A DNA stretch of 23,573 nucleotides from positions 1 through 23,573 of the forward strand of contig JAZUBT010000030.1 of the NCBI GenBank assembly GCA_045638685.1, in the 5' to 3' direction. Source of the DNA: SIG673 sp045638685. Lineage in GTDB: Bacteria > Bacillota > Clostridia > Oscillospirales > CAG-272. The translations under genes were made by a program, and so were the position numbers. Positions 1 through 6,947 of this stretch are shown here, one piece after another (position 1 is the stretch's first letter; every line of letters begins with the position of its first letter). Below the pieces are notes generated by a model that worked only from the letters and a program-made list of their open reading frames with translations, was not told where the DNA came from and did no database searches.

Positions 1-288
1 CGTATTGCGGCTGCGTTGCAAACCCGTTTTGCGTGGGCATCTGCGCCTCGTATTGCGGCTGCACTGTAAACCCGTTTTGCGTGGGCATCTGCGCCCCGTA
101 TTGCGGCTGCGTTGCAAACCCGTTTTGCGTGGGCATCTGCGCCTCGTATTGCGGCTGCACTGTAAACCCGTTTTGCGTGGGCATCTGCGCCCCGTATTGC
201 GGCTGCGTTGCAAAACCGTTTTGTGAGGGTGTCTGTACCCCGTATTGCGGCTGCGCTACAAAACCGTTTTGTGTGGGCGCCGCTCCCG
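1..288 (-). repeat. 48-bp tandem repeat with 96-bp higher-order period
   Basis: Six consecutive 48-bp units start at 1, 49, 97, 145, 193 and 241, in frame with the minus-strand gene. Units 1 and 3 are identical, and units 2 and 4 are identical, so 1-96 and 97-192 are a perfect 96-bp duplication of an A-B pair. Units 5 and 6 (nearest the N-terminal side) are diverged. The array may continue beyond the left edge. Confidence 0.95.
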
Positions 289-1258
289 AAAACTGAAAGC
301 CCGGAGCCGCGGGAATTTCAATACCCGAGGCATAAGCATTTTGTGTTTCGTGGGAAAATTGTAAGTTAGACGTCTGTGAAGCCTCGCCACTCCTTGTATC
401 ACTCGGGGCTTCGTCAGCCTCGCTCAAAATTTTAAGCTCGGCAATCCTTTCTTCTTCCGCTTTAAGGCGTCTTTTCTCACGCTTAAACACAGCCTTGAAA
501 ACCAAGAAAACTATAAATGATACAGCACTAAGTGAGCCACCCGCGATAAGACAGGGAATAACGGCTACGCGATATTTAACCGAGAAAAACTGCGCGGTAG
601 CCGCGGCGGCCACCGTAAGACAAAATCCTAAAAACGACAGCAGCATTCGTTTTTTCAGCACCGCCGCTTTGCTTCTGAGCTTTTTAAGCCCCTTTACAAC
701 TTCCTTTCCTTCTCTTTTAATAAAGTAATAGGTTATTCCGTCGGTTGAGGGAGATACGCATTCAAGGCCGTCAAGCGCCTTTTCATATAAGTACTCGTCG
801 ATATTTTTGTTTTTTGAAACGTAATCGACGAAATATTCCGTTTTTCCCGCTTCGGAGGTGCGCTCAAATATGTATTCGTCCTCTGTTTTGCCGAAAAGAA
901 GCAGACCGTTTTTAAGCATATCGCCAAGCCACAGCTTTTCCTTCATAGCCTTTTTTTGAAGGCCGCGTTTTCTGACACCGACAAAATCTCTCGGAAGCTT
1001 TTTCCTGTAAAAGGATAGGTTTTTATATTCAAATGCCTTCTCCCATCTGCCTACCTCACTGTAATAATCCTCGCTTTGAGGGGTACAGATGGCGTATATA
1101 TATCTTACGTTTTCGTTTTCGTCAAACGTGTTTTTAAAACGCCCAAGCTTTGTTATATGAAATCCCTTTGCCGACATTCTGTTAAGATACGTAAGCATCG
1201 GAATCGTTCTGCTCTGATTTAACAGCGCGTTTTTCCAAAATCCTCTTTTTTTAATCAT
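1..1258 (-). CDS. DUF2812-like membrane protein with 16-residue repeat tail (3' end outside window)
   Basis: An open frame runs leftward from ATG at 1258 (upstream AGGAA, 6-nt spacing) off the window edge with no stop, giving at least 419 residues. Residues ~1-100 hold a pattern like DUF2812 proteins: a short helix with YLNRMSAKGFH, then aromatic-rich strands and a YIYAI segment. Two membrane segments are clear at about 205-223 and 229-253, followed by a charged Lys/Arg/Glu stretch (about 256-280) that is probably cytoplasmic. From about residue 324 the chain becomes Gln/Pro/Asn-rich tandem 16-residue repeats built around PTQNGF and QPQYG. DUF2812 proteins are uncharacterised membrane proteins, often near PadR-type regulators in Clostridia; no regulator is visible here. 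The family call is tentative. The reading frame is well supported: two helices and a repeat whose 48-bp period keeps frame. It may extend far beyond the window. Confidence 0.72.
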   Translation of the reverse strand, partial: MIKKRGFWKNALLNQSRTIPMLTYLNRMSAKGFHITKLGRFKNTFDENENVRYIYAICTPQSEDYYSEVGRWEKAFEYKNLSFYRKKLPRDFVGVRKRGLQKKAMKEKLWLGDMLKNGLLLFGKTEDEYIFERTSEAGKTEYFVDYVSKNKNIDEYLYEKALDGLECVSPSTDGITYYFIKREGKEVVKGLKKLRSKAAVLKKRMLLSFLGFCLTVAAAATAQFFSVKYRVAVIPCLIAGGSLSAVSFIVFLVFKAVFKREKRRLKAEEERIAELKILSEADEAPSDTRSGEASQTSNLQFSHETQNAYASGIEIPAAPGFQFSGAAPTQNGFVAQPQYGVQTPSQNGFATQPQYGAQMPTQNGFTVQPQYEAQMPTQNGFATQPQYGAQMPTQNGFTVQPQYEAQMPTQNGFATQPQY

Positions 1259-1366
1259 ATCTGTTCCTATGTAAAAAAACCTTTGTTTTTCACTATTGTT
1301 TAATTTGCTGTTTTATTAGGTTAGCTTTTTGGTTTGAGCTTAACCGCGTACGGTTACGCTGCGCTT

Positions 1367-1888
1367 TTAATACTCTTGCTGAAAAAATCCTATCTGTCTC
1401 GGCTTTCCCGAAATTTCTGTTACCTCTCTGCTCAGACTGTGCGCATATTTTACCGTATAGTAGCTGCCGCCGCTTTTTCTCGTGCAGTAGCTTATACAGT
1501 ATAGGCTATTGTCAACCATATATCTGTTTCGCTTAAACATGCAAAATTTGGTGTACGCCTCGGAGACATATACCGTTTCGTCAGCTTTTATAAGTATGTC
1601 GGAAAAAATTATTTTCTCCGTCTCGCTCCATCGCGCGTCGTGGTTTTTGCAGGGAAGCGCAAGCATTAACGTAATTCCTTCAAGGCTTTCCTTCATAGAT
1701 AGCACCGCCTCGGCGCAAAGGGTGTCAAAGCCAAGCGCACCGCCCGATATAAACCGCCTTACACCGATAGAATAAAGCCTTTTTATCTCGGCCTTAACCG
1801 CCTCGCGTATTTCATTATATAAATAGGACGGAATGTCTCTGTGTCCCGTAAATGAGCAGCTTTTTTCGATAATCGGTTCTGTTTCCAT
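1367..1888 (-). CDS. SLOG-superfamily (YpsA/DUF1273-like) nucleotide-binding protein
   Basis: A 173-residue single-domain Rossmann-like protein. It resembles the DUF1273/YpsA branch of the SLOG superfamily: SFTGHRD at 12-18 (the family FTGHR opening), SGGALGFDT at 48-56 (the glycine-rich nucleotide loop), ALPCKNHDARWS at about 77-88, FKRNRYMVD at 118-126, and SGGSYYTVKYA at 139-149. Known SLOG proteins bind nucleotides or nucleotide-derived ligands; the ligand here is unknown. I chose ATG at 1888 because GGTG lies 6 nt upstream; a GTG at 1897 in the same frame is possible but has no visible ribosome binding site. A GC-rich hairpin (1902-1918) sits directly upstream of the start. The gene lies downstream of comM in the same direction, where Clostridia often carry dprA, itself a SLOG-type protein. 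It is too short and lacks the extra domains expected of DprA. Confidence 0.85.
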   Translation of the reverse strand: METEPIIEKSCSFTGHRDIPSYLYNEIREAVKAEIKRLYSIGVRRFISGGALGFDTLCAEAVLSMKESLEGITLMLALPCKNHDARWSETEKIIFSDILIKADETVYVSEAYTKFCMFKRNRYMVDNSLYCISYCTRKSGGSYYTVKYAHSLSREVTEISGKPRQIGFFQQEY

Positions 1889-1901
1889 TATAATCACCGT
1901 T

Positions 1902-1918
1902 CTGCCGACATACGGCAG
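1902..1918 (-). promoter_or_regulatory. hairpin just upstream of the SLOG gene start
   Basis: CTGCCG and CGGCAG form a perfect 6-bp GC-rich stem around a 5-nt loop (ACATA). It ends a few bases before the GGTG that appears to be the ribosome binding site. It could affect initiation of the SLOG gene. No T-tract follows, so it is not an intrinsic terminator. Confidence 0.45.
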
Positions 1919-1984
1919 CTATGCATAAGATTTTAAGTCGTTTAAGCAATTTATTGCTGTTTGATTTAACACGTATTTTTGTAG

Positions 1985-2113
1985 TTTTCCACAGATTTCC
2001 ACAGGGTTTTCCACAGAAACACGGCTTGTCCGCAGAAAAAAGCCTTGGTTTTCGGCTACGAACAGAGGTTTTCCACAGGATGGGCATTTTGCCGTTCTTT
2101 CTTTTTTCCACAG
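1985..2113 (+). promoter_or_regulatory. cluster of five DnaA-box-like TTTTCCACAG elements
   Basis: TTTTCCACAG occurs at 1985-1994, 2007-2016, 2069-2078 and 2104-2113, with ATTTCCACAG at 1995-2004. All are on the same strand, and the first three lie within 32 bp. The bacterial DnaA box consensus is TTATCCACA; these differ at one position, or two for the ATTT copy. AT-rich DNA flanks the cluster on both sides. Elsewhere I noticed TTTTCCACA only once, inside the DUF421 gene near 16508. DnaA binding is an inference. Confidence 0.5.
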
Positions 2114-2233
2114 AGAAAGGCTCTCGAAAACAAGATATTTTTTGTTATTTAACGGGTATCAAAAACGTCAGTTCTTACGAATAAGCATAAAATTTTGTTA
2201 AAGCTCTCAGGCCGTACGCTTACAGCATCATTC

Positions 2234-2272
2234 AAAAAAAGATTAACGCTGACACGATAAATATCGGTTAAA
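2234..2272 (-). terminator. possible terminator of comM
   Basis: Read on the minus strand just past the comM stop, TTAAC-CGAT...ATCG...GTTAA can fold into an interrupted stem followed by TCTTTTTTT. The stem is AT-rich and imperfect, so this is only a moderate call. Confidence 0.4.
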
Positions 2273-2274
2273 AT

Positions 2275-3810
2275 TTATATGTAATTTCTGTCAAGCGTAC
2301 GGAGCTGTATAGCCTCTCCGATGTGAGAAGCCGTTATTTCTTCGCTACCGTCAAGGTCGGCAATGGTTCTGGCAACCTTTAAAATTCTGTCGTAGCCTCT
2401 CGCGGAGAGACCTATGCTCTCAAACGCATCAGAGAGCATCTTTTCGGCATCGGGCGTAAGAATGCAGTATTTTCTGATCTGCCTCGGTGTCATTTTTGCG
2501 TTTGAATAAACCCCGCTGTCCTTAAATCTCGGAGCGGCAAAGGCTCTCGCCTCGTTAACCCTTTTCCTTACGGTCTCTGAGCCTTCCGCTGTCTGCGCAC
2601 CCGAAATTTCTTCCTTGGTAAGAGACGGCATCTCTACCTGAATATCAATTCTGTCAAGCAGCGGCCCGCTTATTCTCGAAAGATACTTTCTTACGTCCTC
2701 GTCCTTGCAGGTGCATTTGTGAGTCGGATGTCCGCGAAATCCGCATTTACACGGATTCATAGCGCACAGCAGCATAAACGAGCTTGGAAAACGGAATTTT
2801 CCGTTTGCTCTCGTTATTGTAATTTCTCCGTCCTCAAGCGGCTGACGGAGAACCTCGGTTACCTGCTTTGAAAACTCGGGAAGCTCGTCGAGAAACAGAA
2901 CTCCGTTATGCGAAAGAGAGATTTCACCCGGTACGGGTATCGCTCCGCCGCCGGCGAGAGACGCGCTTGACATGGTATGATGCGGAGAACGTATCGGTCT
3001 TGACGTTAAAAGAGACACCCCGTCTCCGAGCATTCCCGCTATTGAATATATTTTCGTAACCTCAACCGCCTCGTCGAAGGTCATGTCGGGGAGAATTGTA
3101 GGAAGTCTTTTTGCAAGCATACTCTTTCCCGTTCCGGGAGGGCCGATAAGCAGAATATTGTGTCCGCCTGCTGCGGCTATCTCCATAGCCCTTTTAGCCC
3201 TTGCCTGTCCCTTTACGTCGGAAAGGTCAGCTTTATTTACCCCCGTATCCTTTGCTTTAAGCAGCTCAGAATCAAACTCGGTGGGAGAGAGCTTTCTTTT
3301 ACCGTTAAGATGCTCTATAAGCTGACGCACGTTTTCCACGCCGTAAACGTCTATCCCGCCAACGACCGCCGCCTCCTTCGCGTTTGCCGCGGGCACGTAT
3401 ATCTCTTTAAAGCCCTGCTCCTTAAGAGCCAAAACCATACAAAGCACTCCGCGCACACCTCTGATGCCGCCCGAAAGAGAAAGCTCTCCGAGAAATGCTT
3501 TGTTATCAAACGAGACGGTGGGCTGAACGTAACCGGAGGAACGGAGTATGCCGATAAGCATAGCGAGGTCGAACGCCGTTCCGCTTTTCTTTGTGTCCGC
3601 GGGAGCCATATTGATAACTATCGCGGCGTCGGGGAAGCTTATTCCGCTGTTATCTATCGCGGTATGTATTCTTTCCTTTGCTTCCTTAACGGCGTTATCG
3701 GGGAGGCCGACAATCTCAAAGCTTGCCAGCTTGTCTCTTACGTCGCATTCAACAGTAACCAGGTATCCATCGACACCTCTTATTCCGGCGCTGTATATCG
3801 TAGAGAGCAT
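2275..3810 (-). CDS. comM: YifB/ComM family Mg-chelatase-like AAA+ ATPase
   Basis: 511 residues, the normal length for YifB/ComM. The N-terminal ~170 residues are the Lon-protease-like (ChlI) fold starting MLSTIYSAGI with the FEIVGLPDNAVKE signature. The AAA+ core has Walker A GPPGTGKS at 223-230, Walker B GVLFLDEL at 303-310, a Cys-rich insert NPCKCGF...HKCTC at about 352-368 that may bind metal, and SGPLLDRID at 381-389. A C-terminal Mg-chelatase domain follows. In Vibrio and Haemophilus, ComM is a hexameric helicase that promotes branch migration during natural transformation; in Clostridia the role is presumed similar. The start is supported by GGGGAAG 5 nt upstream and a promoter at 3865-3893. 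The gene diverges from typA. The call is very secure. Confidence 0.96.
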   Translation of the reverse strand: MLSTIYSAGIRGVDGYLVTVECDVRDKLASFEIVGLPDNAVKEAKERIHTAIDNSGISFPDAAIVINMAPADTKKSGTAFDLAMLIGILRSSGYVQPTVSFDNKAFLGELSLSGGIRGVRGVLCMVLALKEQGFKEIYVPAANAKEAAVVGGIDVYGVENVRQLIEHLNGKRKLSPTEFDSELLKAKDTGVNKADLSDVKGQARAKRAMEIAAAGGHNILLIGPPGTGKSMLAKRLPTILPDMTFDEAVEVTKIYSIAGMLGDGVSLLTSRPIRSPHHTMSSASLAGGGAIPVPGEISLSHNGVLFLDELPEFSKQVTEVLRQPLEDGEITITRANGKFRFPSSFMLLCAMNPCKCGFRGHPTHKCTCKDEDVRKYLSRISGPLLDRIDIQVEMPSLTKEEISGAQTAEGSETVRKRVNEARAFAAPRFKDSGVYSNAKMTPRQIRKYCILTPDAEKMLSDAFESIGLSARGYDRILKVARTIADLDGSEEITASHIGEAIQLRTLDRNYI

Positions 3811-3864
3811 ATTTCTTCCCCTTTATTAATGTATTTTTATATTATTTTAAAGACAGATATATTT

Positions 3865-3893
3865 ATTATATACTATAAATTAATAAATTTCAA
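3865..3893 (-). promoter_or_regulatory. sigma-A promoter of comM
   Basis: On the minus strand TTGAAA (3893-3888), a 17-nt spacer and TATAAT (3870-3865) lie about 55 bp upstream of the comM start. Confidence 0.75.
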
Positions 3894-4054
3894 GTACTTT
3901 ATTAAAATTCCCCCGCTTTCTTCCATTTTTTGAAAAAGCGTAATTGCCGTAACCAATAATACAAAAGCTATGTATATGACCGCGGCGTTAGTCTTCCGCA
4001 AAACAAAGTCTTTTGGGTTTTAAAACGTAAAAAATGAAATTTCATATTTTCTTG

Positions 4055-4083
4055 TTGACATACGGAGTTTTTTGGTTTATAAT
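4055..4083 (+). promoter_or_regulatory. consensus sigma-A promoter of typA
   Basis: TTGACA (4055-4060), exactly 17 nt, and TATAAT (4078-4083) match the housekeeping consensus perfectly. Transcription would start near 4090, giving a short leader of about 45 nt. Confidence 0.9.
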
Positions 4084-4134
4084 AAATACATATATAAATT
4101 TGTAAAATTTTGAAAAGGAATGTCGTTTAAAAAG

Positions 4135-5964
4135 ATGGTTAGAGAAGATTTAAGAAATATTGCGATAATAGCGCACGTTGACCACGGTAAAACAACCCTC
4201 GTTGACGAAATGTTAAAGCAGGGCGGCGCGTACCGTGAAAATCAGGCTACCTCCGAAAGAGTTATGGACAGCGGAGACATCGAAAAGGAAAGAGGTATAA
4301 CAATTCTCGCAAAGAACACCTCTATCCGATATAACGGGGTTAAAATTAATATAATCGACACCCCCGGACACGCTGACTTCGGCGGAGAGGTTGAACGTAT
4401 ATTAAAAATGGTAAACGGCGTTTTACTGCTCGTAGATGCCGCGGAGGGCCCTATGCCTCAGACTCGTTTCGTTCTTGAAAGAGCGCTTGAGCTTGGTCAT
4501 AGAGTTATAGTCGTCGTCAACAAGATTGACCGTCCCGATGCGCGTCTTGCCGAGGTTCAGGACGAGGTGCTTGAGCTTCTTATGGACCTTAACGCTACCG
4601 ACGAACAGCTTGACAGCCCGATAGTTTTCTGCTCGGGCAGAGCCGGAACGGCGTCCCTTTCCGCGGACGTTCCCGGAACAGACCTCATTCCTCTTTTTGA
4701 TAAAATACTCGAGTACATTCCGTCTCCCGAGGGTGATACCGACGGTCCTCTCCAGCTTCTCGTTTCCTCGATTGACTATAACGAATTCGTCGGAAGAATC
4801 GGTATCGGAAGAATAGAGCGCGGTAAAATCCGTCAGAACCAAGAGGTTATTATAACTAACTACCACAGTCCGGATAGCCCTCCCGTCAAAACTAGAATTG
4901 TATCAATGTATCAGTTCGAGGCGCTCCGCAGAGAGCCTTGCGAGTACGCCGAGATGGGAGATATTATCTGTTTTTCCGGCGCAGAAAACATTACGATAGG
5001 AGATACAATCTGCGAAACCACGGCCCCCGAGGCGCTTCCGTTTGTTAAAATAAGCGAGCCTGTTATGGAAATGACCTTCTCGGTAAACGACGGCCCTCTT
5101 GCCGGACGCGAGGGTAAGCTTGTAACGTCAAGACAGATTCGTTCCCGCCTTTACAGAGAGACCTTAAAGGACGTCTCGCTCAGAGTAAGAGACGGCGAAT
5201 CCGCCGACAGCTTCCTCGTTGCCGGACGCGGAGAGATGCACCTTTCAATTCTTCTTGAAACTATGCGCCGAGAAGGGTACGAGGTGCTTGTAAGCGCGCC
5301 GAGAGTTCTTTTCAAAACGGGCGAAAACGGCGAACGCACAGAGCCTGCCGAAAGAGTTGTCGCCGACGTTCCCGAGGAATACATGGGCGCAGTAATGGAA
5401 AAGCTCGGCTCTCGTAAGGGAACGCTTATAGATATGGGGCTTCACGGCACCCGTATGCGTATAGAATACGTAATTCCCGCCCGCTGTCTGTTCGGATACA
5501 GAAGTGAATTTCTTACCGATACCAGGGGAGAGGGTATCCTTAACACCGTGTTCGCGGGATATATCCCATATCAGGGTGAGATAAGCACGCGCTTTACCGG
5601 TTCTCTCGTTGCCTCCGAGGACGGAGAGGCTACCTCGTACGCGCTTTACAGCGTTCAGGACAGAGGCGAGATGTTTATTACTACGGGAGACGTCGTTTAT
5701 ATGGGTATGATTGTCGGAGAAAACCCGAAATCCGGCGACATCTGCGTAAACGTATGTAAGCAGAAGCATCTCACGTCAATACGCTCATCCGGTGCTGATG
5801 AAAAGCTTATTTTAACACCCCCCCGTCAGATGGGACTTGAAAAGGCCATTGAATTTATAGGCTCTGACGAGCTTGTTGAGATAACCCCGAAAAGCATACG
5901 CCTACGCAAGAGAATACTTGATACCCAGACAAGACTTAAAACCGAGGCAAGGCTTAAAAAATAA
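4135..5964 (+). CDS. typA: ribosome-associated translational GTPase TypA/BipA
   Basis: 609 residues from this start, typical for TypA. The G domain is complete: AHVDHGKT at 13-20 (G1), RGIT at 53-56 (G2), DTPGHAD at 75-81 (G3) and NKID at 129-132 (G4). EF-G-like domains II, III and V and the TypA-specific C-terminal domain follow, including the characteristic RGEMHLSILLETMRREG segment. TypA binds the 70S ribosome and helps 50S assembly and growth under stress such as cold. The frame also opens at ATG 4120, but AAAAGGA abuts that codon with no spacing. The second ATG at 4135 matches the usual family start (M-x-R-E-D-L-R-N-I-A-I-I-A-H), so I prefer it, though the ribosome binding site is then slightly distant (about 15 nt). 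Single-gene unit with its own promoter and terminator. Confidence 0.96.
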   Translation: MVREDLRNIAIIAHVDHGKTTLVDEMLKQGGAYRENQATSERVMDSGDIEKERGITILAKNTSIRYNGVKINIIDTPGHADFGGEVERILKMVNGVLLLVDAAEGPMPQTRFVLERALELGHRVIVVVNKIDRPDARLAEVQDEVLELLMDLNATDEQLDSPIVFCSGRAGTASLSADVPGTDLIPLFDKILEYIPSPEGDTDGPLQLLVSSIDYNEFVGRIGIGRIERGKIRQNQEVIITNYHSPDSPPVKTRIVSMYQFEALRREPCEYAEMGDIICFSGAENITIGDTICETTAPEALPFVKISEPVMEMTFSVNDGPLAGREGKLVTSRQIRSRLYRETLKDVSLRVRDGESADSFLVAGRGEMHLSILLETMRREGYEVLVSAPRVLFKTGENGERTEPAERVVADVPEEYMGAVMEKLGSRKGTLIDMGLHGTRMRIEYVIPARCLFGYRSEFLTDTRGEGILNTVFAGYIPYQGEISTRFTGSLVASEDGEATSYALYSVQDRGEMFITTGDVVYMGMIVGENPKSGDICVNVCKQKHLTSIRSSGADEKLILTPPRQMGLEKAIEFIGSDELVEITPKSIRLRKRILDTQTRLKTEARLKK

Positions 5965-5976
5965 TGCTTTAATAGT

Positions 5977-6013
5977 AAAAGGCAGAGAACATTTTTTGTT
6001 CTCTGCCTTTTTT
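5977..6013. terminator. bidirectional intrinsic terminator of typA
   Basis: GGCAGAGAAC (5981-5990) pairs perfectly with GTTCTCTGCC (5998-6007) around a 7-nt loop, extended by AAAA/TTTT and followed by TTTTTT. On the minus strand the stem is followed by TTTTACTATT, so it can also end transcription of the convergent gene at 6120-6794. Confidence 0.93.
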
Positions 6014-6119
6014 GTGAAAATTTAAATACACGGTATAATGATTTTTATCAGGTTATTTCGAATTCTTCGAGAAAACCGGGATATCAAGCAGTTTGATGCC
6101 GAGCCGCGAAAAAGCTTTG

Positions 6120-6794
6120 TTACCAAAGCGTGATTTTCCAGATAAATCCTGCCTCACCGAAGGCGACTATCCTTATCATAAACCACGCCGTGTCGAGATA
6201 AACGAGCACCCCGAGGGTAAGACAGATAAGCTTTGCCGCCTTGTAGCTCATCTTTCTCTCCATTAAATCCATAAGAGGGGTAAAGCAGAACTTCATAAGC
6301 AGAAACGCCCCCGCTGTTATTCCCAGCGTTGTGGGTACACTCGTGTACTTTGTAAAATGCAGCGGAATTGCCGAGTAGTTCCATAAAACCTTTCCCGAAA
6401 ACGCCTCGCAAAACGTTCCGACGGCAATCTCACCTATCATAACCGCCGCCGCAATGACGAGAGAGTAACAGATATACCGTGCCAACCTTTTTTCGGGCCT
6501 ATCAAATATGCGTCTGTTTAAAATTCTAAATCTGTCCGGCGTTCCGAAAAGCCCGTAAAGGGCAAGTATGCAAAGCCCGTATATTCCAAGAAACGGCAGA
6601 TACATAAACCTGCTGTCTATAACTCCCGAAACGGCGGCTCTGAAAGCGTTTTCGCTCACCCAGCCGATTAACGAGGCTATTACCATCATTACCCCTATGT
6701 AAACCAAGCAGTAGTCGTGCAGCCTCGGTTTCCTTTTTTCTTTTGCCGTAACCGTCTCCGTGTCGCCCGTTTCGGCGATAAGCGTTTCCTCCAT
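6120..6794 (-). CDS. five-helix membrane protein, CmpB-like putative ABC transporter permease family
   Basis: 224 residues from ATG 6794, chosen because AAAGGA lies about 10 nt upstream; an upstream in-frame start at 6854 has no such signal. A charged 25-residue cytoplasmic N-terminus precedes five hydrophobic helices at about 28-47, 63-83, 107-127, 153-174 and 187-212. The pattern IGWVSENAFR (43-52), FLGIYGL (68-74), VGTFCEAF...LWNYS (125-141) resembles the PF06541 'ABC_trans_CmpB' family (GW-x-E, PIYG, E-x-x-x-G...W-D-Y-S). Those proteins are labelled permeases, but real transport evidence is lacking, and no ATPase gene is adjacent here. It lies 153 nt downstream of the GT8-acyltransferase gene in the same direction, so read-through is possible; a weak promoter (TTGGGT-N17-TAAAAT) may exist in the gap. 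Confidence 0.75.
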   Translation of the reverse strand: MEETLIAETGDTETVTAKEKRKPRLHDYCLVYIGVMMVIASLIGWVSENAFRAAVSGVIDSRFMYLPFLGIYGLCILALYGLFGTPDRFRILNRRIFDRPEKRLARYICYSLVIAAAVMIGEIAVGTFCEAFSGKVLWNYSAIPLHFTKYTSVPTTLGITAGAFLLMKFCFTPLMDLMERKMSYKAAKLICLTLGVLVYLDTAWFMIRIVAFGEAGFIWKITLW

Positions 6795-6888
6795 TTGCCG
6801 ATTTTCCTTTCTTTTATTTGCAATGCTTAAAAGCGCCGTATGCTTATGTAGCACATCTTATTATTTTACGGTGCTAAACGCTAAAACC

Positions 6889-6942
6889 CAAGCTGGCTTT
6901 ATTAATCAAGCTGGCTTTATTAATCAAGCTGACTTTATTAAT
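6889..6942. repeat. three tandem copies of an 18-bp repeat
   Basis: CAAGCTGGCTTTATTAAT occurs at 6889-6906 and 6907-6924, with a one-base variant (G to A) at 6925-6942; a decayed partial copy follows. It lies between the stop of the GT8-acyltransferase gene (6948) and the start of the CmpB-like gene (6794). The 18-bp period gives no visible stem-loop, so an array of protein sites or slippage-made DNA are the simplest readings. Confidence 0.92.
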
Positions 6943-6947
6943 CAATG

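Larger units (their letters stand above)
1898..2274. other. intergenic region between SLOG gene and comM
   Basis: This 377-bp stretch holds the hairpin at 1902-1918, the five DnaA-box-like elements, and a possible comM terminator at 2234-2272. Short open frames cross it on both strands but have no convincing ribosome binding site or family features, and one overlaps the SLOG gene. I found no clear sigma-A promoter for the SLOG gene here. Confidence 0.6.
3811..4134. other. divergent promoter region between comM and typA
   Basis: About 320 bp holding the comM promoter (3865-3893), the typA promoter (4055-4083), and a perfect 12-bp palindrome ATGAAATTTCAT at 4034-4045, which ends 9 nt upstream of the typA -35 box. 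The palindrome could be an operator, but short AT-rich palindromes arise easily by chance. No gene seen. Confidence 0.6.

Noticed and set aside
1..288. Regular repeats considered as a CRISPR array
   Set aside because: Units are contiguous 48-bp tandem copies with no unique spacers and keep coding frame.
33..296. Plus-strand Cys-rich repeat frame (CVGICAPYCGC-like units)
   Set aside because: It mimics a Cys-rich surface repeat, but it has no ribosome site, and the minus frame continues into a two-helix protein, which explains the repeat better.
1815..2111. 98-codon minus-strand frame overlapping the SLOG gene
   Set aside because: It overlaps the well-supported SLOG gene and runs through the DnaA-box-like cluster; no family features.
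1921..2184. 87-codon plus-strand frame across the DnaA-box-like cluster
   Set aside because: Its apparent repeats come from the TTTTCCACAG elements; no ribosome binding site.
3160..3933. 257-codon plus-strand frame opposite comM
   Set aside because: It is antisense to conserved ComM motifs and lacks a ribosome site and protein-like composition.
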